This document shows, piece after piece, positions 43,985-56,700 of a stretch of DNA of 64,000 nucleotides (positions are counted from its first letter, which is position 1; every line of letters starts with the position of its first letter). A model generated the notes under the pieces. It was not told where the DNA came from and did no database searches. It worked only from the letters and a program-made list of their open reading frames with translations. The stretch lies in assembly GCF_002443255.2 (NCBI RefSeq), contig NW_019211455.1:12036280-12100279 (forward strand), written 5' to 3'. The position numbers and the translations under genes are program-made. This DNA comes from Varroa destructor (taxonomy: Eukaryota; Arthropoda; Arachnida; Mesostigmata; Varroidae).

Positions 43985-46900
43985 ATCTGTTTTTCAGTGT
44001 GATCGTTGTGTCCGATTTTATTATGCACCTGACAACGCTTAATCTAGGTAGACTTGGTGATAATTCAAGCTCGCTCCTCCGCAGGACATTGGTATCTCAT
44101 GTTATGATGCTGTTTGAGTACAGGTTTGTTAATGTTCGAAGCACAAAAGTCGGCAACTCTGCAGCCTTAATAGAATGACACCGAGTACAATTTCGAAGGA
44201 ATCAACCCTTATAAAGGGCGGCAGTTACTTCGTTAAAACGACAGAGTCATAACCATAGTAGTGAATACATGTCCATCAAACTTTAATGTTACATGCTGCT
44301 TCTTAGATGGATAATTCTGCTTCGGCGAAAAAGAGCACGGCGATGCACTGGTCAAGTCACCTTCCAAATGGTCCATCGAAGCTATGGGAACAAGCCCATA
44401 TACACACGCCCGTCGAGCAAAAATAGAGTTGAAATGACGAGAGCTCTCTTCTTGACTGGATCACGATTCTTTCCGCAAGTTGCTTCGCGCTTTCCGAAAA
44501 AGTTCCTTATGCAAGGAGATCTAATGACACTTGAGAAACTAATCAGCAATACTCGATATATCACCGTTATGTTTGTTACACGAACACGTAAATGTGATAT
44601 ACAGTTGATATGCGCTGCATACGCAGCACCACAACGAAACCAGTCAAAACAAAGGAACCCATTCAACAATAACGTCAATCTTCACAGTAATCAGCACTCG
44701 CGGGCAGCGGGTACTAGCAGCGCCATCATTCTCAATTAATAATAAAAACAAACAACCCTATATGGCCACAGAAACAAAACTACCCAACAAACGCATAAGC
44801 AGTGTGTCCCCCAAGAATACATCACATTGGCTTGCATCCCCTGAGACCAGACGACGAAAATCGCTCGATTGAGCAAGCAGGCTTCTCACTCGTTTCAAGC
44901 AACAGGCGAGGCATAGACAACCTGGCAACCAGAACGCACCGGCTGAAACATCGCTAGCAACCAAACACCACAATAACAACAACACAACAACAGCGTTTGT
45001 CGATCTGCTTGACTCTCTCACCCTCACTTTGTTATTGTTCTTGTTGTTGAACCCAAAAAGATCAGCCTCGAAGTGGTGCTTAAATGGGTAGCGCCTTGTG
45101 CTTACTAAACTTAGTGGTTGAACATTCGTAAGTTTTAAAGCAGGAAATAAACAGGGGATTGTTCTTTTGTTTGTTTTTTCTTCGTTCATTGGTTTATAAT
45201 AAATTTGTAACGGACGTTACGTCGATACGACTTACACAATTCTTCTTGCTAAATTACCTATTTAAAATTGTAATTATTATTTATTTCTGATAGTGATTTC
45301 CCATCGGCCGATCAGCTGGCAGAGAGAACCCACCGCTAGCAACTCACTCGCCAGCACCGTTGTCAGCCGCTTACTGTTTGATCGACCGGATGAGGACTAG
45401 TAGCGCTGTGCTGTGCGTCTGCCTTCGAATAAAATTAGTCGGAGACAACGAATGTAGCCACTGCTATCGCAAAGTAGTGACAGGCGCGCGGCAGCGCAGT
45501 CACCTACATCTGATTACGTTGTAAACAGTATCCGTACAAAAGTTTTTATCGACGACAATCAGTTACTCTGTCACGGCAGTGGTAAAAGTCTTTTCCATTC
45601 CTGCAGTTCGTCGAACGGAAAAGCAAAAGAAAAGGCCCACTCGAAAAGCTGCGCCACTCTATCCTTAAAATATTTAAAACGCTTTGAAATTTTCCAACTG
45701 TCTGTCCGTGACAACTGGAGTAATTTGAACCGACTGATCAACTACCTGGTCCCCATTTTTTATATATATAAAGGGAGAAAAAAATGTACAGCAATAAATA
45801 AGTACGATAAATCTTTATATGCACATAAACACTTACCCGCTCGTGGAAAATGAAGCGCTGTTGTATTTCAGTAGAAGTTTGCGAGCAGTGCATTCATGTG
45901 ATACCCCTTTTCAGTATGTGTGGGCTTCCGCTGTGTATTTCTCTATCACAGGTCGTAGGTTGGCTCACAAAATACACAATGAAGCAGCGATTCTTCCTCT
46001 CGTTATTCGCTCACATGGACACGCACACACGCGATTTTGGTTTTTCTCTTTTTTTTTTTCTTTTTAGAACTACGTTTGCGTTTCGCACTGCAGCATACTC
46101 ATATGCGATGTACACGCTAAACACTGCCCTTTTCCATCCACGCCTGTGGGCGATGTAATTATCGTAAGAACCAGCCGCCCCGCTGCTGCTTGTTCACTCG
46201 CTCTCACGCGGCGTATCCATGGTCCGCCCTTCGAGGGGCGCCGTCAGGTTTGGCGGTAAAATTCAAATCCCGTTGCGCGTTTATGCCCGCATTTGGCCAA
46301 CGGTTGTTACTCCGTTGACTTGTGAGCCTTGTGGGTACTTCGACCTCGACGGGCAAACGGCTGATGGCCCAAAAATCGCATGAAGGCTGCGGCGTGCAAA
46401 AGGATGACAACTTGTTCCGATAAACACGTACGTCATTTTATTTTTAAGGCTACCTTCGTTACGGTGCTACGGTGCTCCAAGTGAGGGAGCGAGGGGGGTT
46501 CCTACTAAGTGTGTGTTTTGATACCGGCGAGACACTGGCAGTCGTCGGTGGTGCTCTGGAAAGCAGGTCCGATTACGGCCAAATACTCCTCTCTGATCTG
46601 AGAACTCCGCGGGGACGTTAGTTGGCTCCAAAATAGTACAGCAGAAGCAGCTATAGTTGCATTGAAGGTCTAGGAGATTGAGAACGACGGCTCTGACTCA
46701 TTACAGATAAAATTTGTTTGTCTTATTTAGTTCACTTAGCTTTAAACGGCTGACCGCTTCAGAAAATACTCACGGTTGTAGTAGCATCAAACATATAACA
46801 TAGTCGGAACAAAGCAGTTAATGCTCACTGGAAGAAACCGGCAAGGTGCAAATTATACCAAAGTTTTATATGAGCATAAGGGTACTATTAAAGAAAAAGC

Positions 46901-47100
46901 GTGGGAGGACAGCTACGGACAGTGGACTAGTAACGAACGTGTCACGCAAACAGAGTGTGTATGGTGTGATAAATTAATCAGATCGATACAGACAATTTCA
47001 AATGAGCTTTGTCAGCTAACCGTTCATAAACGAGCAAAAACCTTGAGCGCGCGGTGGACAGTCAGGATATTGTCGTGCCGCGTTGGGTGCTAATGGAACT
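43985..47100. other. Interval between divergent small Maf and EOGT genes
   Basis: Small Maf is transcribed leftward and EOGT rightward from this interval, so promoters and untranslated exons of both are expected here. It is GC-richer around 45.3-46.6 kb than most of the window. A very strong pyrimidine tract ending in AG lies at 46042-46067 on the plus strand and could be the acceptor of an EOGT 5' UTR exon. Short open frames (44293-44739 plus, 44758-45189 minus, 46204-46410 minus) match no family. Confidence 0.5.
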
Positions 47101-50100
47101 ATGTGCAGATATAGACTCACCCACAGTACCGCATTCCGCATGAATATTGGATTGATGTCAAGGTGGAACGTATGGTTTTGTTTGGTGGTAGTTGTAGCAC
47201 ATTGTGCTGTGCGGTCGGAGCATAATAGCTTACGCAAATTAGAAGTTCCTGCAGAACATTTGCCTCTATGGGCCGCTCTTAATCAGAGTCTGTTAGATGA
47301 GTGCGTAAGAGACAAGGTTTGCCAGGTAAGCACTAGAGCCATATATGACATAATTTGTATAAATAAGCGAAATAATAATAAGCTAAGTATAAATATATAT
47401 GAAGTCCAAAATGCATGTACGTTTTTTTGTTAATAATCGTAACAATGCACTTGTAGATCAGGCGTAACACGAAAAAGCGGACCAGCGCTCAGTTAAATAA
47501 CTCAGTTTTATCCAATAAGATTTTCCTATGAGCAAAAAAATCTCACACAATTTACTGATACGTCATTTATTGTACAGTCATTGTCCTGCTCCTTGAATAT
47601 TTCTCTCGCTTGATATAACCGCTTAAACATTATGAGAAGTGCGATAGCCATTCTTTCGGTTGAATTCTTTATTACAATGTTCGTGTTACTATCAGGCGAG
47701 TTCCGGCGACGCAAATTTTTAGCAGCGATATATGCAAAAAATAATTGACTAATAAAACTAATTAACAAATAAATCTCTCTTTTTTTCCTAGGCCAATCTC
47801 AAACAAAATAAATGCTGGGGTTACGAAGAGAAATATCGTTGCACCTCAGATAATCGTTACCATTCGCCTACCTGTGATGGGTCTGACCAGGGTTGGACTC
47901 GTGGGGGTGGTCGAGCAGCACAGGAGCGTGAGTTCTACGACACTGCTGATTTCGGATATATCGCCAAACGTCTACAAGAGATGGCCATTGTTTGTAGAGG
48001 AACAAGAATGGTTCGCTCATTTTTTGTTTTTTATAGGCTATGCTGCATGATTTGTACCGGCTACTAGATTTTCTAAATCGCGCATTTTTGAAAATTCAAT
48101 CATTCGTTGTCTAGCGAGGTTCTCACGTGTATATACGTCTCCGGAATGCCATATTTCCAGGGAGATAGCGTTCTTGAATGTGTGGACCATGCGCGCCTTT
48201 GTCGTGCCCAGAATATCTTTATGGATTTCTCCAAACTCAAAGAATTAACGGGGCCAATCAAATATCGTGACGATGTCCTAGGACCTGGTCTTATTGGGGG
48301 CCACTGCAGGCTCAAAGTGGATCTGCTACGGTCTCTAGGACAACATAAAAGCCCCTTGCAGTCCTGGTTTGCTGAAATTGAACACTTCACCGGTAGGCAT
48401 GTGGGGACAAGGCTGGAATAGCAGTTAATACAGTAAACACAGTGTACTTCTTTAAGGCAAAAAACACTATAGCGCAAAATTCTAAATCCTAATTCATTTT
48501 AGTTATTAAACTAGATATTTCATCTAGTATTTGTACTTCAGTTTTTCAAATCAAAAGCGCCAATGTGATTTTTATTTCCTAATATTTTACATTTTTACTA
48601 CAGTGCTCCCACAGCGGCTGACCGTCGACGAGTGTGGAGAAGTCATTGAGGAACCAACTATGTTGGTGAAGCTGGACGCCACAGTAAATATGTATCATCA
48701 CTTTTGCGACTTCGTTAATCTTTATGCTACTCTGCACTTCAATCAAACAGCTTTCCAAAACATCAACGTTATCGTATGGGATGGTGTACGTTAATAACCA
48801 CATTAGATGCAAAATATTTTATTTCGTTTCCTAAATTATTTTTGGCAAAGATTAACTGTATTGTCTTGCTATATAATCTAGTGTTACGCGAAAAATTTTG
48901 ACAATGACCACAAAATAGTTATGTTTTGTTCCAACGACATTGACGAGCTGAATCCGTGTAGATATACGTAGTAGATACGAATACCTTAATTAATGATCGA
49001 AGAATTTTGAAACAGAATTGAATGCAATCTGAAGCTGGCGATCCGAGTCAGAGTCAACGTCGGCAATGTCGTGTTGTCGTTAGAGAAATTGCCCCTGTCA
49101 GATTGGGGCGGATAAGAAGTCAACTATGGATTGAACCGATATCATCATTTCAACGTTCTCTTTACGCTGCCAGCTTAGCCAAGAGGATAGACGTTCATTC
49201 AGTTGGTCTTCTTATTTTGCTCTACTCATGTAGAATTAATGCTTCGAGTTCTTACACCTAGTAGTGGCATTAAGCATTGCTTCAGTAGGCCGGCTTCTTT
49301 CAGTAGGAAACGAAGTCTGTCTCGGCCTTGTTTTGAACTTAGATTTCTTTACGTATTTCTAAATTTACTAAGCAAATGTGTTACTACTGCTCCATCACGG
49401 GGCTTTGTTCCACTCACATGAACATAGCAAAGTTTAAGGGTTTAAGGGTTAATGTATAATCTATAGAATCTTCGTTTTTTATTAAGTATCCATACCGGAG
49501 CAACTTTGGAGCTATGTGGCGCATAATTACGGATCGTCCGCTTCGTCACATCGGCGAGTTCAAGAATAAGGGCAAAGTGTGCTTCAGTAATCTCCTCCTC
49601 CCGTTTTTGCCCCGGATGATATTTGGACTGTACTATAACATGCCGCTTATACCTGGGTGTCAAGGCAGTGGCCTGATGAAGGCTTTCAGGTAAGCAGTCT
49701 GTTATGATCTAAAAGGTACGTATCGTAGTCTATGTTAAACTTACTATATAGATATGATTAAACAATGAACAGTTCCATGTTGTACATTTCTGCGATTGGA
49801 TTGATTGAAGTAGTTTTACGCTCGCAATATTTTTGAAGTGTAGAAAGCACTTCGAAATGAAAATTTATTCATTACTGTGTTGCTCAATGACATTACTAAA
49901 ATTCAACGAGTGTTTGTAACGTTCCTATAGGAAAGAGTTAACAATTTTAGAGCAGATCGAGTGGAGTCGATTTAGCAATTCATTTTCGCTCCCACACATA
50001 GCGGAGAGCCCCTAGTCATATAAAGGTGAACGCAGACCAAAGTGTGAACAATATTGCGATTGAAATGAAGTAAAAAAAATATACTGACTGAAAAATATAA

Positions 50101-51335
50101 AATTGGGACTTCTTTCACAATGCAGGGAGCATACGCTCCACCGTCTAAACATCCCTGTCGAAAGGCCGTCTGGTGACCTACGGGTTACTTTTCTGTCGCG
50201 ATCTACCAACACCAGGCGAGTTCTTAATCAAGATGAACTTATGGAGGAACTCAACAAAGTCGAAGGTGTGCAGGCAACAAAAATTGACTTCAATTTTAAA
50301 ATGGACTTTATCGCGCAGATAAATGTTAGTATCGTCGACGAGAAAACCAGCAGGTAGCAGTGGCTTTGCATTGTGATATAAATATGAATACTATTGTTAA
50401 ATTGGTAATCATTCTTTATACTTAAAGGCGTGTCGTATAGACTACTCTTTATCGAGCTGCCGTTTTGGCACCTATTTAAATGATATACCGATTATAAACA
50501 AACGACTAGTAAAAGCTGATGAATCTCTTATCATGACTGAATTGATATTTGCCTGAGTAGTTTATTAAAAGAGAGCGGCTTTAGGCCTAATAGACAAGAT
50601 TCCATATATAGCTACCGTTATATATGTGCTACAGTTTGCTGATTTGTTCGATATGAGGACCAGCAAAATATAGCTTGTTATTTATCATGACTCTGCTGGT
50701 CGATATGTGGTAATTTTGTAAGTTTTTATATTCATATTTCAGATCAGCGCAAATACTGACTTATTAATAGGCGTACACGGTGCGGGGCTAACTCACACGT
50801 TATTCCTGCCGGAATGGGCTGCAGTTTTTGAGCTGTATAACTGCGGAGATCCAAATTGCTACCTCGATCTTGCTAGGCTTGCTGGCAAAAGGTTTCTATC
50901 GATATAACTTATTTGGCTGGCCGACGCTTTGTTTTACAATTGTGATAGATTTCATCCCACAAATCTTCTCATAATAGTAATAGTTATTACTATACTGGTA
51001 AAGTGCAATCAAGTTCGAAAATATTACATATAGCATTCGAAGTGCACGATGAGACGTATATATTTTGAAGAGGTCTTTAAAGAGGAATTTTATGCCGATG
51101 CCACCAAGGAATTTTACTCTCACTTTGCAGGTACTTCACATGGGAGAAACGCAACACATTAGAGGCAGTCGCCAATCCCAAAGGGCAGCATGCCGCGCAT
51201 GAGAAATTTGCCAATTACCGATTCGATGTGAATGAATTTATCCGCATTGTTCGAAAAGCGGTGGCCCAGGTGAACGAACAACTGAAGGCACACACGTATC
51301 TTGGCCACAAGCGACCAGTTCACGACGAGATGTAG
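47101..51335 (+). CDS. EOGT: EGF domain-specific O-GlcNAc transferase
   Basis: An ER-lumen GT61-family enzyme (DUF563) that transfers GlcNAc from UDP-GlcNAc to Ser/Thr of folded EGF repeats, for example in Notch and Dumpy-like matrix proteins. Eight exons: 47101-47325, 47792-48010, 48161-48392, 48604-48785, 49487-49689, 50126-50324, 50743-50891 and 51131-51335. All phases match, giving at most 537 residues; vertebrate EOGT is about 527. ATGs at 47101, 47140 and 47155 are in frame; the last gives a compact signal peptide. Visible family landmarks are [40 protein letters not shown] and Ala-Val-Phe-Glu-Leu-Tyr-Asn-Cys. The C-terminus is His-Asp-Glu-Met, a variant of the HDEL/KDEL retrieval signal. 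Three donors are GTT-type (after 48010, 50324 and 50891). Confidence 0.96.
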
Positions 51336-53394
51336 TCAACACTGCACAAAAAGTAGATACGATTCTTGTGTAGCTTGAGTGCGCTATAAAATTCGGAGAG
51401 CGCGTTAGAACAAATGTGTAAAATATGCCTGCAGTAGTATATTAACTACGTACGTAGGGTGCCACAGGGTGAGAAACTACATTACATTAGGCTTGCTTTT
51501 AATAACAATGGAATAACAACTTCAAACAATTAGATGGATTTCGCAAAGATGCTGAATTAAAAAAAATTATATTTAGCGCTTATTCACCAAACATAAGACT
51601 GTATGACTCTTCATTTGAAGATCACGTTTCGAGGGCGTGATAGAGAAACTATGACAGGCAAGGTGTGACTTTTTTATGTTTAGCCGACCTTTGGCCTGAA
51701 GTGGTCTGTGGCTCTCGACTACTTTAATTCTCTTGACTTACTACATAACTTATGGGTCATATAAAAAATGTTGTGGCTGTTCTTAGTTTGACGGATTTAT
51801 ACATACCCGGTTAACGCTCATTTTGCAAATTGATTGTGGTGTAGGTGCTCATAATTTTTGCCTTGTCTCTTGAAATGAAATTCATGCCAACGTTTTTATA
51901 GCGTCCTCGATTACCTGCTTATTTTCCTTTTAGAAAGGAATACAAAAGGTAGACATTGAAAAAAGTTTGTTCGTTCATTATATCTTTAACAAGACTTCAT
52001 TTAATCGCAATATGTGGTAATAATGGAGCACACTAGACGCGCATGCATACGGCTCATTCTCACTTTTTTTATAACAAAAGTACGAACCAATTACATTGTT
52101 CAACAACGCGAGCATATTTTCAAGTGAAGCCAGTTTCAAGTTAAACGTGTTTGATTTGCCTTTTTTGACATGTGGTTTCAAACAATATGTTTAATTGACT
52201 TTTTAAAGAAGGGTACGTTTTAATAAGTATATTTCGCGAACAGACTTCCCAGTATTAGGATTGTGTGATTAGTTATTAGGATTGCAGTAATTAAGTTACA
52301 TATCATTTCATACGTATAATTGAATTTTATCATTTTGACGAATCATTATATATAGTATTGCTCTTTATTTATTCGCTTTATTACGCATTAGACTAAGCCA
52401 AATTCATCAATAAGCTATTTGCGTATTTGAGTGATGTCTTGTCATAAAAAGTTGCAGTAACAATTTTTTTGATACTCATGTTTTTTCAAAATTCGTTATT
52501 ATGCGGGTAATATTAGTATTACATTCAACATAAACTGTTCTCAAACTCGAATCTGCTAACTCTGACTTATTTGACATGCCATGAAACAACGGCATCGAAG
52601 TCTTTTTGTGATATATATATATCACATCTATCCATATACATTTTTCACAAGAGCTACAGAAGTAGTGTGAATATTAAGAATATAAAGTAAAATTAGAAGA
52701 GGTTGCACCCGGCAGTCTTTTTTGTTGTGTGTTCAATACCAACGCAGTACGAACTACTACTATTCATGTCTTTCGCGTCTTTCATGCCTCAGTGATTTTT
52801 ATAGATACAGTCGACTTGGTCGGTGTCTCGTAAATGTACAAGAGCGAAGTTTTTGACTCTTGGCGGTCATCATGTCGATGTGTGCGGTTTCAAAATAGAC
52901 CTCATCGTCAAAGGGATGAACAGACAGGCGCCATCATCGGGAACTAGATCAAAAGAATGATTTGTTTAGCACCGATTAAGCGAAAGCTAGACTACATAAT
53001 ACATGTTACAGGCAGTGGCGTTAAAAATATGCAATTTGCGGTACGTGGGACTACGTATTGCGCATTGTTAGATAAAAACAATTTCTATTGCATTTCCTGT
53101 TTGTATATAAATCAATTAAATGATGATAACGTCTTCCAGATAGAACCGCACAGATAGGAAGGACACAAATTCCGATTGCTATAAGAATGAAAAGTCGGGT
53201 CGATCTAACAGCGCATCCAACACCACAACAAAAGATACATAGTAGGCTAGAACGATCTGAATGAAGCTAGAACGCAGTAAGTTAAGCATGAAGAATCTGC
53301 TAATGCCGCTGGCTTTTGAAAAATATTTCTCATTTAGCTCTTAAGTTTGGGCCTCCACAAATAAAAATCTGACTGAACTAGAACTTATTAAATC

Positions 53395-53720
53395 TGGCTG
53401 CTGATATTAAATTTAAATAAATAAATAAATAAATTTCTTTATTAAGACGGTGTTAATGTTAAACCGAATGCTTAGTAAAAAAAAGTACAAACGACGACAG
53501 CATTATATGACTCAGTCGGGGTAGTGGATCCGTTATCGAGGCGGTTGCCTGAACCTAGTCGCAAGCTTGTCTTTATCTAAAGAAGTCTGCGTGTTCCGGA
53601 TAGTTTTTGGAAGTAGTCTACACAATCTGAAATAACGAATCTGTTTGTTGTGGAAAAGTGTTCGATAAATCATGAAATGACCCGGGTACGACTCAGTTAA
53701 CCAGCTTATCGGCAACTATC
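53395..53720 (-). mobile_element. Probable non-LTR retrotransposon 3' fragment
   Basis: On the minus strand a short frame reads ...Leu-Leu-Pro-Lys-Thr-Ile-Arg-Asn-Thr-Gln-Thr-Ser-Leu-Asp-Lys. It closely resembles the 'W-N-x-L-P-x-x-I-R...S-x-x-x-F-K' motif found after the reverse transcriptase domain of CR1/Jockey-type LINEs. The frame ends about 100 bp before an (ATTT)n tail at 53413-53435, typical of LINE 3' ends. The upstream region (53.72-53.95 kb) shows only a doubtful continuation. The element is truncated and degraded; the RT catalytic part is not visible. Confidence 0.45.
53413..53435. repeat. (AAAT)n tract
   Basis: Five to six AAAT units. In minus-strand orientation they form the presumed 3' tail of the LINE-like fragment. 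Confidence 0.85.
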
Positions 53721-56700
53721 CATCTAGTTTGATCTGATGTTACAATTGCTAAAAATTAAACACACTAATTTGATTTCGAAGTTGAGCAGTGGTACTTAAC
53801 GTTAGCTAGCTGATTCAAGATCAAAACACGTTTGTGCGCGGCGATTTGATGTCGTGAGGGGCTGCTTAGAAAAGAAACCCACGGCAGTTTTGGCTCATGT
53901 GACTTTTTGAATCCAGATAACTTGTAATTTAGTGCAACTGTAGGCTGGGACACTGTCTGAATACACGAGTAACACTGAATGGTTAGTTAGCGGCAAACAA
54001 ACCGTATATATTAAAGACGCAATCAAGGAAAAGGAAAAGCAGTAGCAGCAAAACTAATAGGGATAGCGAGAAAGCAATGTGTTATAGAAATAACATTGGC
54101 AAACACCGGTCATACTAATAAGTCTTTCTTTTTAATAATCTATTGCTGTTTTTGCGGATGCTCGAAACCTGAAATCAGGAGCTGAAAAACTTCAAGATGT
54201 CAAACAGCTCCTGGGCTCTACTGTAGGGAGAATAATAAAAATGGTAGAACCATTTTTCTCGTCCATAAATTAATTCGTACAACTCCGTTTCTAATCTTCA
54301 AACAAACACCAATGATAGCGCTGATTAAAGTCGCAAGCATCAAGCAAGTATATTAGTTGATTTAAATGATGGGAAGTGTACGCAAGCTTAAATTCATTGA
54401 TTCTTACTGTCCATAGTATTAAGCATTATGACTAGTAGAGACAACGACTCAGATGGAGTGTGGAGACAACGTCGAATGCTCGCAACTGTAAGCTTCGGCC
54501 CAGTTGCCGGTTTGTTCATGTACCACAAGGCGTGTACAAGAATTAATGGAGTCCTTCACTCGTATATTATAATAAAGTCTTTATTACTACGGTATTATTG
54601 CTACTGTTTTTCTAGAAATAAGTAAGTCGAACAGAACAACATGTTCTGTCAGCGTACGCTCAAGAAAAAGAGCGCGAAGAACAAGCAAGTAATAGACTTT
54701 AATTGCATTGTATCGGGTTTTCATTAACAGCAGCAAAATTACATTCACCTGCATGAGACGTTGCAGGTCGGCGAGATTGTAACCGTCTATGGTTTCGCGA
54801 AATGCTTTTCTACTGATTTATCCTTTATGGGAAGCAACGATCTATTACAAAATTGGCAATTTCAGCCGTTACATCCATTGAAAGAGTGGTGTTAACATGG
54901 ACTTCTTCACTGTTAATTTTACTTTTCTAGTAGCTAAGTCCTACCCGTTTGGCTCTTTTCGTGCATAATATTTTTTCTAAGCCAAGCTGCCAGAGAAAAT
55001 GAGTGACATTCCATTCTCTCAAGCATGTCTTAGAGAAGCTGTATCCAATCGCCATTATTATCAGAACAAATGATACGTTTTAAAATGCGTATACTCTTGT
55101 TATTATTCTTCTGTGTTGAATCTTCCATAAGAGAAAGCCATTTTTCAAAGTCGAAACGCGAATTATCAATCATAACGACATTTTCCTTTCTCCTGTTCAG
55201 AACTTCTGAGTGCGGTCATGATACGCGGTTTTGCAACCATAGGCCAAAAGTAGATAAGCGACTTCATCTATAATTTCCAACTTGACAAGCGAAACACACT
55301 CAGAGTCCTGTCTGTTTATCTCCGAAGATATAATAATTTAAATTAGGCAATGTGTTTTATGAAAATTAATCTTAATTTTAAAGATAAATACAAGCTAACT
55401 TGACTCTACGTGAGAATAGGTGAACATATATGGTCTATATAAATAATAGGCTGTATGAAAAGCGCCTTGTCTAACGCGGTGGTAATCCAACAGGGTTGGT
55501 TTAGGTCAAATCCGGCTTGCCCCACTCCTTTTAAACAGTCTGCAGCATTATTAATTGAAGTTGCCGAACTGCTGGTGTGACGTATAAGAAAGAAAGCGAA
55601 AATTAGTTGATAGCGTTCTCGGCGGAGCAAAATCCGCCCGTCGGGGCCGAGTCTCATACTCATCGGTCCATGATAGACAAACATTGCCCTGTCGGGCTCA
55701 GTCGCCCGTAAACAACATTGCTCAAACTTCTTAAAAAAGCGCGTAAAAAGTGTGATCCTCTACCCTTCCAGCCTGTGGCATTGGCAATTTCAGTTTACTA
55801 AAAAAACTGAAAAAAAGAACGCCTAGAAATACGATTGCTTTTTGTCTACAAAAGACCGCGCCTAACAAGCGTGCTGTTTGTTACTTAGAAAAATATACAT
55901 CAAAAGGCCACACATAAAAGATCTATAGATACACAAAAATGCATCGAAACCTGTACAGTTCTAGGTCTGTTTGTGCTTCTCATAGCTAGCAAAAGGACTC
56001 GAAGAGATAAGTTAATCCAGCAATGGAAATCTATTCCCTTAACAACGACAAAGTGGATTAGTACCTTGATTTCCAGAGGAGCTTTACTCACAGTCCGTTA
56101 TTAAAATGTAATAATTACAACCGTACATACAAATTGAAACATCTATTAGTTGCTGGCAACTACTTTACTGGAATTTATTTAGGATATTTAAATATTATAA
56201 TATTTAATATTTAAATTCGTAATACAGAAATAGCACTATTGCATTTTGAGATGCACACCTGCAAACTAATAGATGAAACTGACTGCGTAGCAAGTTCAGG
56301 GTTAAGTGTCCAGTGAGTTAACATACCGATAAAATGGAGCGTGACACAAACGGCAGCATTAGACCCATAATTTATTTTACTTGTTCAGCTTTATTCATTC
56401 ACCTAACGTTGACGCCGATTTCAAGCATTTAACTTATATAACCTAGCGGTTGAACCCAGATAAACGTAAAGGAAAAAAATAGTAAAACCATCTGCCCCGA
56501 GTCTACATATAGAATATATGCCAAAAGTTATAGCGGGACTATTCCTTTGATCTAGATTTGAACTAGATTTACTCATTTCAGTAGGAAAGGGCCAAAGTTT
56601 GTCTGCTAGGCTAAAGGGGGGGGAATAGAATGGGGTTAATATAGGGACAATACAGGAACTGCAAATAAAGTACGTGACTAGAAAAGGCCAAATTATACAA

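Noticed and set aside
43165..44042. Plus-strand open frames of 71 and 89 codons
   Set aside because: Antisense to the two small Maf exons.
44293..44739. 148-codon plus-strand frame and an overlapping 39-codon frame after a TTAG
   Set aside because: Strongly basic, no domain, and an overlapping frame begins equally well. It lies in the divergent promoter interval, and no donor or partner exon was found.
48100..48477. 125-codon minus-strand open frame
   Set aside because: Shadow of EOGT exon 3 (48161-48392).
49442..49663. 73-codon minus-strand open frame
   Set aside because: It is antisense to EOGT exon 5 (49487-49689), which is fixed by homology and intron phase on the plus strand.
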